Below are positions 11,527 to 24,590 of a stretch of 64,000 nucleotides of DNA, in pieces. The first letter of the stretch is position 1, and each line of letters begins with the position of its first letter. The stretch covers positions 105,413,995 to 105,477,994 of the forward strand of contig NC_134455.1 of assembly GCF_047948215.1 (NCBI RefSeq), read 5' to 3'. The position numbers were made by a program, and so were the translations under genes. The notes beneath the pieces are model-generated. The model ran no database searches. It was not told the origin of the DNA and was given only the letters and a program-made list of their open reading frames with translations. This stretch comes from Lycorma delicatula. Taxonomy: Eukaryota > Arthropoda > Insecta > Hemiptera > Fulgoridae.

Positions 11527-12584
11527 ACCTAGAAAAGGCATTCGATAACGTAGACTGGAATAAAATGTTCAGCATTTTAAAAAAATTAGGGTTCAAATAC
11601 AGAGATAGAAGAACAATTGCTAACATGTACAGGAACCAAACAGCAACAGTAGCAATTGAAGAACATAAGAAAGAAGCCATAATAAGAAAGGGAGTCCGAC
11701 AAGGATGTTCTCTATCTCCGTTACTTTTTAATCTTTACATGGAACTAGCAGTTAATGATGTTAAAGAACAATTTAGATTCGGAGTAACAGTACAAGGTGA
11801 AAAGATAAAGATGCTACGATTTGCTGATGATATAGTAATTCTAGCCGAGAATAAAAAGGATTTAGAAGAAACAATGAACGGCATAGATGAAGTCCTACGC
11901 AAGAACTATCGCATGAAAATAAACAAGAACAAAACAAAAGTAATGAAATGTAGTAGAAATAACAAAGATGGACCACTGAATGTGAAAATAGGAGGAGAAA
12001 AGATTATGGAGGTAGAAGAATTTTGTTATTTGGGAAGTAGAATTACTAAAGATGGACGAAGCAGGAGCGATATAAAATGCCGAATAGCACAAGCTAAACG
12101 AGCCTTCAGTAAGAAATATAAGTTGTTTACATCAAAAATTAATTTAAATGTCAGGAAAAGATTTTTGAAAGTGTATGTTTGGAGTGTCGCTTTATATGGA
12201 AGTGAAACTTGGACAATCGGAGTATCTGAGAAGAAAAGGTTAGAAGCTTTTGAAATGTGGTGCTATAGGAGAATGTTAAAAATCAGATGGGTGGATAAAG
12301 TGACAAATGAGGAGGTATTGCGGCAAATAGATGAAGAAAGAAGCATTTGGAAAAATATAGTTAAAAGAAGAGACAGACTTATAGGCCACATACTAAGGAA
12401 TCCTGGAATAGTCGCTTTAATTTTGGAAGGACAGGTAGAAGGGAAAAATTGTGTAGGCAGGCCACGTTTGGAATATGTAAAACAAATTGTTAGGGATGTA
12501 GGATGTAGAGGGTATACTGAAATGAAACGACTAGCACTAGATAGGGAATCTTGGAGAGCTGCATCAAACCAGTCAAATGACTGA
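11514..12584 (+). pseudogene. RTE-clade reverse transcriptase, fragment 2
   Basis: This continues fragment 1 in another frame. RT block 3 'FIDLEKAFDNVDW' carries the first catalytic Asp. 'KGVRQGCSLSPLLFNLYME' is block 4. 'LRFADDIVILAE' is the catalytic FADD block. A C-terminal region follows with 'LYGSETWTI', 'EAFEMWCYRRMLKIRWVDKV' and 'RRDRLIGHILRN', the hallmark C-terminus of RTE/BovB-type elements. About 356 codons remain open to a TGA at 12582-12584. The enzyme would have copied LINE RNA at a nicked chromosomal target. With its endonuclease missing, this copy is inactive. Confidence 0.85.
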
Positions 12585-12614
12585 AGACAAAAAAAAAAAA
12601 AAAAAGTTTTCTTA

Positions 12615-14636
12615 TTAATTTTTTAATGTGCGATCAAAATTGACTGAGATAAGGAAAAATATACAGTAAACCAATCAATTTTTTAATTACTTTTTTTCTG
12701 GAATTTTTTCCGTACGAGTTGCTTTTAACAACACTGTACGAAAGAAGGTTTAGAAAGAGATATGTGTAGCAATTATTGCTATTTATTTTAATGTGTCTAT
12801 TTTTTAAAATTATTTTGAACTCATAATTTATTAACAGAAAACAATTATAACATCATGTTATACCATCGAACGTTATATCTTTAAAAATAGCTTTACAAAG
12901 ACTCCAGTCAATCAAATAAATTTTTTTTTTTGTTACACAAATATTAAAAATAGGTAAGAGAAACTTATTTTTACTTATGTATAATTTGGATGAAAGATTG
13001 AAGAGATATCATATGCTAAATTCAAAGTCATTAGAATAACAATTAAGGCTAAAATAAAAATAATTGTTATAAAAAAATAGAGCTATCATTAAATTTATAT
13101 AAAAGAAATTTCTTGGCAAAAAATGAAAATTTTCCTGAGATCGAAACAAAAGCTTATTTCGCAAGAAAAAAGTGTTAAAATTGATTTTAGCCTTATTTAT
13201 TAAATTTAAATTATTGATCTACTTTTGGTAAATTAAATACACAATTGTATTTAAGAAACGATACACAGAATATAACAAATTTTGCATGTCAGTTTGAATT
13301 TCCGTTGTCGTGTAATTCTACAGGCATGATGAATGAGATCTTGACTGTTATGTGACATTTAAATAATGAGTATCCCAGATCATATGAGAAAGTCCATGAA
13401 TTAACCTTGTTGGCCTCTAACATATATGACTAAAAGTAACTCTTTTTCCTGGTAAATAACTGTCTCTTTACGTTTTCCAAGGAAATTTAGTATTTTAATG
13501 TGATGCAGTTTTTTTGTCAACAACAGCCACTTTGTCAAAAGTTTTTCTAATACAACTTTGACTGTATTTATAAAAAAATAAATTTTAATTACCAAAAACT
13601 GCTACCAGAGAAATATTTTAGCAAAAATATTAGATAAGTGTTAATAGTTGATTAACTGTATACTAAATAAAGCTATATAATAATTATAAACCAATTTTTT
13701 TCAATTAGATACATAATAATTTGTTAATTTTACTTAATATAAACATATGAGGAAGAAAAATAAAATTTATTTCTTCGAAAAAATATCTAAAATATTTTCT
13801 ACCACTTCCCGTTGTTATAACATCCCGCACAAGAAATTTTAAAATGCAAATATTCAGTAGTCAATGGACATTTTTTTAGCCGCCTTTTTTCTAAATATTC
13901 TCTGAAAATATATCAATATTTTTTATGAGCAATATTTTCTCAAAGACGCACCAAAACAATTCAAGTTGACGCAACATAAATTTAATTTTAACTTTATGTC
14001 TCTCGAAGGTGCAGCACTCGAAACCGTAAGTGATATTCTAATATTTAGATATTAGTTGATATAGCCAACACTTGAATGATAATATTGAAGTTATTATTTT
14101 TTTTTACGCATACATTTTCGTTTTAGCATCAAACTTCTGATTAATAAGTTACTCAATTAGTACATGGCAAACCAATTATATATGTATTATATATTAAAAC
14201 TAGAAAATTGTGTAATCAATGCATCTTTTACAATAGTAAATAAATAAAAGAAGTTTATATCTGAAGAAGGTATAATATTTCAACCTAGATAATACGTTTC
14301 CAAGTTATTCAGATGTAATAAAAATAATAAATGGGGCCTTCCCAAGAAATACCTTCCGTTATCTAATAACTTATTCCAGATTTTATATACACAGATATAT
14401 TCAAATATAACATATAACATTTTCAGTGTAATATTTTTAACGTAGAAAAGGAAACAGCTGACGTAAATATATTGCTATAAATACAAATTGCCTGTATCTT
14501 ATCCTTAAAAGACTTCGATCAAATTTCTTCCCGCAATCACAGGGAATGGACAGGATAGCAATATATATATAGTAACCTATGTAATATGTATTTTCCATTA
14601 ATATTTTTAAAAATATATATTTAAAACAAATATATT
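12615..14636. other. AT-rich spacer
   Basis: No gene, RNA or named repeat recognised. Confidence 0.5.
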
Positions 14637-15105
14637 CCTTTTACTTTCTTGTACGAAGTAAAAGAAGTATTATGATCGCGAAAAATTTCGGTTTCCAGAT
14701 TTCAACTGATATATTCTTTTTGACCATCACTGAATGCATTTTGACTAGTTTCGGAGTGATGTCTGCACCAATGTATGTATGTACATACAAATGCATCTAG
14801 CATAAATCAAAAACAATTAGCCGTAGGATGTGGAAATTTTAGATTCAGGACTGTTGTAACATCTAGTTGTGCACCTTCCATTTTGATTGCAATCAACTAG
14901 ACCAAAAGTATCCAAATTAGCCCAAAATCCAAAACAAAAATTGGATTTTGGTCTTTTTATCAGCTGCAGTAATAAGCCCTCATAAGTTATACTTATGTTC
15001 ACTGGTTCCAGAGTTATAGCAAAATGAAAGTTTAATTAATGAAATATTTGGATATTGGAAGGGGAAGACACGGTTCGAATCAGACTTCATCTATTTTTTT
15101 TAAAT
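14637..15105 (+). repeat. Dispersed repeat family X, near-complete copy
   Basis: This sequence of about 460 bp begins 'tactttcttgtacgaagtaa' and contains 'gcgaaaaatttcggtttcca', 'gtatgtatgtacatac' and 'cattttgattgcaatcaact'. Near its end it has 'cggttcgaatcagacttcatc' followed by a T-run. The first 180 bp recur at 37315-37487. The near-terminal 'ggttcgaatc' resembles a box B but sits at the wrong end for a simple SINE. There is no coding capacity; the 61-codon minus frame inside it is chance. Class undetermined. Confidence 0.65.
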
Positions 15106-15916
15106 TTAAATACTAAATGATTTATTATTAATTTATTTAAATGATTTATTACTAATTATTATTAACCACCGATTGTAAAAAAATTTACTATTAATAATAA
15201 TTCAATAATAATAAAAAAAAATATGAAAAACTATCAGAAGTTGTTAATGAAATAAAACTTTACATACTTTTCATTTAAAAAAAAAAAAATGTGTATATGT
15301 AATTTATTAAGCACACAAGGAACTCATGTTGTGCCCACATCAGATTTTTTTAGTAAATAGTAGTCCTGATATAGTAATTTACATAAAAAATCTGCGGTCA
15401 CATAAAAATCTGCGGTTACATAAAAATTATTTGTTATGTAACAAATTTAAAAATTAGTCAAGTGTTTATAAAAATCACTCGTGTTTATAATTCTGTAAGT
15501 AAAATATATTACTAAAACTTGCTGAACTTCTAAACTACCAGCTCCCGTACTGTTGAATAAAATTCCTACTGACGAGTTTCTTGAGTTTAAACAGTTCAGA
15601 AAAACTTTCATATTCCCTCCACAAACACCCAACTATTACGTTTTTAGTGTATGAGGTAATAAGATATGTCGTCCCTCATCAGTACATCCCTTTATTAAAT
15701 TTCACTAAAAACTTTGTAGTAAACATAAATCTTGGCCAATTTCACCATAATTTATATTTAGAAGGACTTTACATTGTCAAATTAATTGTTTTTTATCGTA
15801 CTTACACCATGTAAGTTATTAATATGTTGCAATAGAATATTCTATGAACTGATAAATAAATATATAATTTATTTATTTATTCCTAAAAAGGTATGTATAT
15901 TATAAATAGGTAGAGG
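15106..15916. other. AT-rich spacer
   Basis: Contains short poly(A) and TTA-rich stretches. Overlapping frames of 61-77 codons at 15447-15814 show no domain. Confidence 0.45.
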
Positions 15917-16207
15917 TAAAGGGACCCACCGGATTGATCTATTGGTGAACGCGTCTTCCCAAATCAGCTGATTTGGAAGTCGAGAGTTCCACCGTTGAAG
16001 TCAGTTATTTTTACACGGATTTGAATATTAGATCGTGGATACTGGTGTTCATTGGCGGTTGGGTTTCAATTAACCACACATCTCAGGAATGGTCGAACTG
16101 AGACTGTACTATACTACACTTCATTTACACTCATACATATCATCCTCATTCATCCTCAGTATTATCTGAAAGGTAATTACCGGAGGCTAAACAGGAAAAA
16201 GAAAGAA
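15917..16207 (+). repeat. tRNA-derived SINE, copy D
   Basis: Plus-strand copy. The head 'cccaccggattgatctattggtgaacgcg' contains a diverged box A. 'cttcccaaatcagctgatttggaagtcg' forms the spacer palindrome, and box B has decayed to 'gagttccaccgttgaag'. The body 'gatcgtggatactggtgttc' and the tail 'cggaggctaaacaggaaaaag' match copy C. A short 63-codon frame across it has no significance. Confidence 0.8.
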
Positions 16208-16269
16208 AGGAATATTAAGTCACAGAACTCAGCCAACTTATAAATATTATCAAGGAATTTTTTTTAGCC

Positions 16270-16820
16270 TGGATTTTAAAAATTGAGCTTCCCTGGCGAG
16301 GCTTCGCCCGCGCTATATTGTTACGTGCATTTCCTGTTGTTGCCAGGGGTTGATTACCCAGTTTCGCTCTCCCTTCCCGATTCATTGTTAGATTATTTTT
16401 TTTAACTGTTTCACCGCTTTCAAGTTTGAATTTCAAAAATCCAAAAATTGATTTTTAAATATTTATGTGAAAATTAAAATTTTACAATAACATCAAGCTG
16501 ATATATTCTTCTGTATCGAGAAAAAAGTAACCGGGGTTCAAAATTTGTTTCAACCCTTTAACCTTGGTATTTCAAAAAAATTATAAATTAGTATTAAATA
16601 TTCGCAAGAAAGTTATGCACCAAAAATTAGGTTTATATCTTCATTTGTTACCAAGAAGTTAAATAAAATTAGTAAATTTCATTTTAAACCTTTAAACTCG
16701 GAATTTCAAAAACTAAAATTTCTTATCGTGCACTATTACCGTAAGAAGAACATGTGTACAAACTTTCATCAATTTAGTTTCAGTAATTTTTGCTGAATCA
16801 GTCAGTCAGAACAAGCTGCT
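16270..16820 (+). repeat. LINE-type 3' tail remnant with internal ~135-bp duplication
   Basis: It starts with 'ctggcgaggcttcgcccgcg' and contains two imperfect copies of a 'caaccctttaaccttggtatttcaaa' module (about 16549 and 16684). It ends with 'aactttcatcaatttagttt' and 'gctgaatcagtcagtcag', phrases typical of RTE-like LINE 3' ends in insects. A related decayed copy begins at 47.61 kb. Confidence 0.4.
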
Positions 16821-18137
16821 TTGTAGGTAAAGAAGATGGCCAAATCGTACATTGAAAAAAAAATTTAGGATTCTCTTAGTTATTAGCTAGGAATTAATTA
16901 ATTTGCTACTGAAGGGATTTGACTCGAGTTTTGTCTTTATTAAAAAATGTATTCAGTAATTTTAAAGTCTTAATAATAAAAATTATAGTACAAAATATGT
17001 AACTGCTGCTTTCATTATAAAGGATAGAGCTACTTGTTTTAGTTTTTTCTAAAAAAAATATTCGTAAAATGCAGAAGGTTGTACTAAGAACACCCCTTCA
17101 AATAAAAATTACAAGGAAATATGTCTGCAGATTGATAACTACAACCCTTATACTAATCAGTCGATTTAAAAAAAAATTGAATTACTTATGTCACAAACAT
17201 TAATCTATGGAGTATCTTTCGCCACCTTGTTGCTTCATATACTACCGTCTACTAATACATTATGTTTATGATAATTTCTGATAAATCTCAGATTTCCTCG
17301 TGTAAACAAAAAAAAAAATAACTCACTAACAATTTAAACAAAGGTAAGATGGCAAATCAATCCTAATTTCTACCGAATGAAGAGGTTGCGTATAGAATAC
17401 ATATGAGATCTCAAAACTTCACATTCTTCTATTATGAAAGTTAAAGTAATCACTGAGATGGATAGATGCTTTGTAAATAAAATAAACTTTACTCAAACTA
17501 TTATTACGAAACCGGTGACCACGAGAAAAGTGTTTTGTTTGTTTATTTTTTCTTTGGTTCTTGTAATATAAGCATTACATGAATGAACTAAAGATAAAGC
17601 TTCAACAGTTTTGTCACGTACTTAACTGTTTTGCAAGATAGTCAAAAATGTAAAACGTTTATAACGTTTTTATAGAGACTTACCAATTAATGTTAGATCT
17701 CCAACCGTGTTCAATGCTGGATATGGATAGGGTCAATAATGATTTATTAACATTCCTCAATAGGAAACTATACAAACTTTTAACAAAACTATGATTTGAA
17801 TATTATTATCATTATATTATATAATGACAGAAATACCTCTAACCGACATCGTATTGTTGATTTAATTACAAATATTAAGGGCATTTTAAAAATAGATTAT
17901 ATGATGTAGATTTTGAAAGAAAAAGTTATGCGTGTTTTGTTAATAGTAATATTCAGAATTGATATGCAAATGAATTTAAATTATTCAGAGCATTTTAGGG
18001 GTTAATAAAAAATGAACAAAGCTAAATAACGCGCGTTGAATTTTGAAAACCAGTGTAGGTACTAGAGTTTACTGATGACTTTGAATGAAAACGCCAGGCC
18101 GGCACGACGTAACGACAGAAATATAGTCAGTTGATCA
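16821..18137. other. AT-rich spacer
   Basis: Nothing supportable was recognised. Confidence 0.5.
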
Positions 18138-18770
18138 ATGGCTGCCGTACAGGAGAAAGCAGTATACTACTATGGTTTCATAAAAACGGATATTTTATTA
18201 CTGTTTGAAGATGTTTCTGTTAAAAAGTACTACCGTGATCCTTCTAATAAAGACTCTACTAAAGGTTAGCATCAGCAGTTTAAGGATAAAGAAAATGAAA
18301 TATATAAAAAAGCGTTTGTAGACATCTCGTCTTCGAGGATGTTGTGAATGGAGTAATAGAAACTTTTCAGAATATCCCGGGTAAATCGACTAGTCGTGCG
18401 AGTATAGAACTGGGAATACCACGATCGACAATTGTGAAGGTTCTACACATGCTCATATACTTTATGAATACAACATTCATTTGGTCCATGTAATCGAAGA
18501 CGAGCTAGTTAGTTAGACATGTTAGAGAAATAGGCTTTCAACAAAATGTTGAAAGTCACCTCGATCCACAAACGCTACTTTATTTGGGAATTTTGTCAAA
18601 GAAGGGTGCACGAAATGAAGTTTGTCAACATTACTAATGTAACAAGAATAATTGGAAGTGTAATTAATGGGTTAATCCAGATATTATTCGTATTGTGTGG
18701 CGTGAAATTGAATATCATCTTGATATTTTGTGCCTCACAAAAGAAGCTCACATGGAACTTCTTTGAAGTT
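18138..18770 (+). pseudogene. Collapsed Tc1/mariner-like DD34E-type transposase
   Basis: The start 'MAAVQEKAVYYYGFIKT' at 18138 matches the N-terminal helix-turn-helix of a transposase family common in arthropods. It continues in broken frames ('YYRDPSNKDSTK', then 'IPGKSTSRASIELGIPRST' at about 18375-18435, the second DNA-binding helix). The catalytic core is almost entirely missing. The sequence resumes at 18675 with 'PDIIRIVWREIEYHLDI' and 'LTKEAHMELL', the usual C-terminus. At least two frameshifts, several stops and an internal deletion of more than half the gene make it non-functional. The 90-codon frame at 18546-18818 is out of frame with the true C-terminus. Confidence 0.7.
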
Positions 18771-18880
18771 AATAAATATTGTAAGCAAAACTGTTTGAAA
18801 TGCCTTGTTCAACAATAAAACATTAATTTATATACACTGCTTTGTTATTTTTTTATTAATACCTAAAGCGCTTTGAATAA

Positions 18881-18900
18881 TTTATGATCATCCTGTATGA
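18881..18900. repeat. Putative terminal inverted repeat of the Tc1/mariner relic
   Basis: 'aatttatgatcatcctgta' closely resembles the right end expected about 100 bp beyond such a transposase gene. The left partner was not found upstream of 18138, so the assignment is tentative. Confidence 0.35.
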
Positions 18901-21590
18901 GTATCGTTAGGTTTTTGTTTTAAAAAATATTCAATTTAATCCGTCTGCATAAGCTTAAGCAAAACTCCAGTCTACTCCAAATAATTTCAATTGGAAATAA
19001 ATTGGAACAATAACATATATGTTTCAAATGCGACATTAAATTGGAGGGATTTGTGTAGGAATCATCCAGAATTACCGCTAGAACTCCGGCTATAACTCTG
19101 ACAGACTACCTGTAGGTAGTCAATTGATTTTTTCAGCAACGAAAATTTTTGTGAACGTAGAAACTTTAGTGTTTCTATGTTCGAGATTATACCAGTAAAT
19201 TAAAACTCTGATAGTAATATTACATTAATTTTCAGCCAGTTTTAACAAAATTATGATGTTTTTATAATTCTTAAAGAGGATAATTTTACTGACAAGCTGG
19301 CGTGTGTTTCTATTGCTTACTACGTTTATATTACTCTCAAAAATCCGCACTGACAGAATCTTTACAAATAACCAGTTTACCACAACGAAGAGTAACGTAC
19401 TACAGTTTGTCTTTCCCGACACTTTGAGTTAACTATATACTTCATAAATTGTCACACTTCAAGGTAAATTAAATAATTTCCCAGAGATTAGTAAAAAGTA
19501 CTTTCCAACATCCAATATTTTCCAGATGACCTCTCTCAAAAGTTAAGATCGATACGATATAAAAGTTCTCATACATTGACGCACATAATGATTCATTTAA
19601 TTTTACACTTGAAATTTCTTCAATATTTTTCAACTTCATCTGTATAATTAAATGGTGTGTTGCCTCTACAACAACAACCATCTAATAACAAGCAATAATA
19701 ATAAAATGTAGGTGCAATCAGTCCATTAATTTTATTTATGCGATCCAGTTTCCATGGATTATTTTAAATATTGTTTTTTTCCCTTTTTAAGAAAGCTGTT
19801 GCTCCGAAAAAATGTACGTACAATAAGAATACTAAAAATTTTAATAAATTTACTTGGTCAGTAACAAAGGAAAAGATGGAAACGCGAATGGGAAACCTAT
19901 CTTTAGAGCTTTTAACCGATAACTTTTAACCAGTTGGTTGTAGGTAATAAAACATTTACGAAATGTTTTAATCAGTAATTTTCCTCATTTAATGAAGTGT
20001 AATAAAAATTTTAACGAAGTTATTTCCGATCAATTAAGGTTAAAATATCTAAATAAGGAACGTTTTGAATTCTATTTAGGAGTGTAATGAGCAAAAGGTT
20101 CTAATAAATTCTTAGAAAAAAATTTGGGAATTACTTGAAATTTCCATGTCCTTAATAAAATCTGTTAAAAACTTACTTTTAACCATCTTAATTGAATAAT
20201 TAATCTTACTTCATACTTCTTATTTCCAGATAAATTTAAACATTGTGTGTTCCTGTCATTCCTCTTCAAAAAAAACAAAAATAAAAATGGTGATTAACCT
20301 TACTTAACATCACGCAAGTTTTGTTACTTGCTTAATTAAACAAGTTGAGAACAGTTATTTGCACCCAGATAATTGAATACTTTAGGAGTAGCAGTATGCA
20401 TAATAAAATGTAGATAAGTTTTCGAAGGGCCAAATCACAACAAAGGACACTTTATACAGATGACAAAACGTTTTGTTGAGAAATTAAATTAAATATGACT
20501 ACCTCAAGAAATGTTTGCAAGGTATCGAAGATCTTTGACTATTTTGCTGAAATTTTTTATTGCATTTGCTGAATTATTTTTGTATCAAAAGTATTTTCTT
20601 ACTAGTTTCATTATTTACTTAACTGCACATTTAATAATACTAGAATGAAAAGAAGAGGGACTCTTATATTTCAGATGAAAAATAATACAAAGCAGTAACC
20701 CAGAGTTCTGTTCTGAGACCTCTCCTGCCTTTAATGTAGATAAAATTTCCTTTAGTGTTTGGTAATTTATTTATTCTCTCGCTTGCAACTACAAGCCTAC
20801 GCCCAATTAGAGTTACTGAACTTCTTTTTTTTTGGATAGTAAATAAATTTTGCAACATGGAAAAAATACCGTAATTTAAACCATAACTATTATTTAAACC
20901 CAAATGAAAGGTAAAGACACTACCATCCGCCACAGACTACGGTGGAGTGACGATAATACTAGCATAATTTTGTTTTAGTTGATATAAAGAGAGTTGATCC
21001 CACTAATGACGCCTCTAACGTAGAAATGACGGACCAAAATATAGTACGATTTCACAAAAAATTGAGCTATGTTTGTGTTACGTTTTCACCTCCTCTTGAC
21101 GACGGGTGCTGAAACCTAGCGGTGGCTAGGATACCCACAGCAAACTCAGACCATCATGCCACTATGTCACTAGCTGCTCCCTCGAGCACTGTACGTAGCG
21201 TCTTATACCAGTCTGCAACCATACCTGACCCAAGGCGGTCGTGTCCGGATGGACTCTCTCTATTCTTGTTTGGATGAACATTACTTTAAGTTTTATTTAG
21301 TTTATGTTTGCTACCTTTAACGTTAAGTTATAAGTTACAAGTGTTAATGTTAACAAAATTATTTTAAACCTGCAAGACGGCGTACAATTAAACAATCCTT
21401 CAGTAATGAACAAGGTGTTGTCTTCATTCATCACCTATGAACACATATAGTCCACCCTAGCTAAAATCTACCGCAACAACGTTGCGGTAGATGGTAGGGC
21501 GTCCCATCGACGTCACAACAGCTTGAATTACTCAATCACTGGTTTATTGATTGTCCTTAGCAATATTCTTGCACAGGCCGGCGGATTGGC
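18901..21590. other. Spacer; GC content rises after ~21.05 kb
   Basis: AT-rich without genes up to about 21.05 kb. The 89-codon minus frame at 20664-20933 has no recognisable domain. From 21.05 to 21.59 kb the base composition approaches that of the LINE that follows. This may be its decayed 5' part, but no endonuclease motif could be read. Confidence 0.4.
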
Positions 21591-23815
21591 CCAAGTTTTC
21601 TAACACTCTTGCAGCCAGGCTACGAGTTTTTGCCTGAAGTCTGGACGAGGTCCCAATAGACGACCTGGCAGAGAATTTCTCTTCTGCTGCAGATGAAGCC
21701 GCTGAACACTATTCCCAGAAGTACGGGTTGAGAAAGAGAATAGCTGGATGGTGGACTCGGGAGTTGTCTGTGATGAAGCGGACTGTGGGCCGGCTCAGGA
21801 GAGCTGCACAGCGTGCGGATGATCCTGATCGGTGTGCAGTCTTGATTGCTGATTATCGTCGGATGAGAACCAAGTATTAGTTTCATAAAATTAGGTATTC
21901 TAAACGTGTTTCCAGGCGCTCTTTTGTTCAAGAGCAGGGTAAGAAAGACCCGTGGAGTGTCGTTTATTGAGTTCTTAGTCATAAGCGGAAAAAAGACAAT
22001 GTTCTGTCGGCTCTCTCGACCCGTGATGGTGTTGTATAGATAAAGATCGAGTCCTACCTCATCTTACGGACGATCTACTTCCAGATGATACCGAGGTTAG
22101 TGAGATCTCGTATTATCGACTTCCGAAGGGAAGTTGTAGGTTTTCGCTTGATGTTATGTCTTCAGAAATTACTGAGACGGAAGTCCGTCAAGTAATTTGT
22201 AGCCTGGCTAGAAATAATGTCCCCGGATTAGATGGTATCACGGTGGAGCAGGTTGTTCGCACATTGCCCGTGATTGTTGGTCCTCTGACTAGGGTTTTCA
22301 ATAAGTTGCTTTTTGCTGGGCACTTCCCAGCGTGCTGGAAACGTGGTGTGTTGAAATTGCTCTTCAAAGGTGGCGATAAGGATCCCACTGTAAGTTCTTC
22401 TTACCGTCCTCTGTCGCTCTTGCCTGTAGTAGGTAAGGTTTTCGAGAAGGTCTTGTACCGCCGCATTAATAGTAGGTTAACTTCTAACCATATGCTGATG
22501 GAGGACCAATATGGCTTCCGCCCCGGAAAGGGCACAGAGGACGCGCTTCTTAGGACCATGGATTTGGCTCCAACCAGCGAGTGCAAGTATGTACTCTGTG
22601 ACTTTTTGGACATATCCTGGGCGTTCAACAACTTGGTGGTCTTCTGCGTTGTTTCAACTGCAACAGCGTGGTTGCATGCTAAATGAGATCAGAACTCTCT
22701 CGAGTTACCTCAGCGACAGAACTCTCATCCTTCGTGACGGCAGTTCGGAGGTAGGAAAGACCTTGTCTAAAGGTTGTCCACAGGGCAATGTTCTAGGTCG
22801 TTGAGTTTGATTCATGCGGTTGCGGATGCCCAGTAGCTGTCGCGTCGTGGCTTATGCCGACGACGGGCTGCTGCTGGTCGGGGGCAATTCGCGTGTCGAG
22901 ATAGAGCTTAGAGCGAAAGAGGCTTGTAAGGTATTAAAGTTGTGGAATCAGCGTAAGATGGTTTTCAGTGCAGAGAAAACCGCTATGATATCCTTGAAGG
23001 TTCATCTAGCTGCAACCGTCATTTGCGGGTTGTGGTGGACAGCCTTCCGATTAGGTACGTACTGTTTAGATGTATCTGGGTGTTATTCTTGATGAGAGGA
23101 TTCTCTTCAAGGAGCTCCTTCAGCTTGTAGCGAAGAAGGCCATTGATGCTTTCTTCCGTGTCCGTAAAGTCATTCATCCCGATTGGGAGTTGAACTATCA
23201 TACCATGCGTATTCTTTGCAAAGGTGTCTGTGAGGCCATAATATTGTACGCTACGCCCGTCTGGGCTCATCGTTTGCAATTCCAGTGTTATAGGGATATT
23301 CTTTTTCGAGCCTAACGTCTTCTACTTTTAGCTGTTTTCGGTAGCTACAGAACTGTTTCGCGAGAGGTAGTCACTGTGACCAACTGCATAAAACCCCTTG
23401 ACATTTCGGCTAGTGGTATATTTCCAAGAAAGGAGGCCTTCTAACGTCAGGGCGTATGCGAGAAATTGAAGACCAAGGTTTTGACTCTTGGCAAAGTTAG
23501 TTGGAACGATTTTTCTACGGGTTGATACCGCATGGTATTTTTCCAAATGTTAGGGAGTAGCGAGCGATTAGCTGGGTTCCCCCAATCAGCATATTAATGA
23601 ATTTCATTCAGGACATGGTGCTTTTAGGGATAGTTATGCTAGGTTCAGTTTGGTTAACTCCGGCTGAGCGTACCAGAGTTGTTAGAGAACTTGAGAGAGT
23701 AAACTCCTTTTTTAATCTGCGAGTCAACTGGAAGACTCGCAGAGATTGGGCAATTGTTGCTGTCTTCCTTCGATTTCTCACTCTGCGCATGACGGCTGAG
23801 GGGATCTAGTAGAGT
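21591..23815 (+). pseudogene. Decayed R1-clade LINE ORF2 (RT)
   Basis: Broken coding sequence in at least four frames. 21745-21995 shows the Arg-rich linker ('WWTRELSVMKRTVGRLRRAA'). 22156-22686 is the RT fingers/palm ('VPGLDGITVEQV', 'SSYRPLSLLPVVGKVFEKVL', 'DQYGFRPGKGTEDALL'). 22700-22804 holds the 'KGCPQGNVLG' block, 22814-23030 the catalytic 'AYADDGLLLVGGNSR', and 23070-23280 'YLGVILDERILF' and 'ILYATPVWAHRL' of the thumb. It aligns by order and wording with the intact ORF2 at 38.5-41.8 kb but is clearly a different lineage (YADD rather than FADD). Multiple stops and indels; inactive. Confidence 0.85.
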
Positions 23816-24590
23816 AGGAACCTGGGTGTCTAGGGAACGCCTGGACAGTTTGATTGGCCGTAGGTAGGCGCTTTGGAAGCGAGCCACAGTTAGTTAAATA
23901 AGAGCTTACTATAATGGTAAAAGCTGTCGGCAGAACGGCGACTGCACTGCCGATGGGCATGGGATGCCATGCAGTCGTGAGGTGTAGCGGCATCTTGACG
24001 ATGGTTTATTAGGTGAATGTCTCGTGGAACTCTGCGATGGATCCGAGTGGGAGTAGGAGGTCTGTCCGCCTCTCCCTAGTGGACCAGACTGGAGTCCATA
24101 ATCTAACCTAAGTCTGGGGTTTGAACTAAGTTGAGTTCATTCAGGGAACTAGAACTAAATTTCGTTGTTGCGGTCAACATTGTTTGTGGTATGTTGTCTT
24201 AAATGCTTCGAATTACGAGAAATTCACGAAATTGACTCATAATAAGTAGAACTAGACGCGGGGTTTACGCTTCCGCGAGTTCGGTTAGCTAGTTCAGAGC
24301 GATACAATGTAGGACATTAAAGATGTCCGGACGAGGCCTAGAGCGAAGGCCTTGTCCATAGCTGAGTTATTAAATCACCGATGAAAATGTCTGCCAAGGC
24401 ATTTATATCGGTGGCATCCCAACGATGCCAGTCTTATTACTATAAGATGTAAAAAGTCAGAAGGCGGTAGACGACTCCGTTAAAGTCCAACAGGCTAAGA
24501 ACGGTGTGCGGGGTGGTGTGGCGACCGGAACGTCTCTAGGCGGGTGTCTTCCCCTACGAGGTTGGGATGTCCTTAGTAATAATAGGAAAA
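23816..24590 (+). repeat. 3' UTR of the decayed R1-clade LINE
   Basis: This non-coding, GC-richer stretch follows the ORF2 remnant and ends near 'taataataggaaaaaaagaatg', where base composition drops back to AT-rich. It has the length and composition of an R1-type 3' UTR. The exact 3' junction is uncertain. Confidence 0.55.

Larger units (their letters stand above)
11225..12614 (+). mobile_element. 5'-truncated RTE-clade LINE with poly(A) and 10-bp TSD
   Basis: The insertion is bounded by direct repeats AGTTTTCTTA at 11225-11234 and 12605-12614. It contains the C-terminal two-thirds of a reverse transcriptase ORF and ends 'tgactgaagac' followed by an A-run of about 17. The loss of the endonuclease and N-terminal RT, the A tail and the TSD are the signature of incomplete target-primed reverse transcription. 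Confidence 0.85.

Noticed and set aside
20664..20933. 89-codon minus-strand frame
   Set aside because: No recognisable domain, codon bias or neighbouring gene structure; length is within chance expectation for 64 kb.
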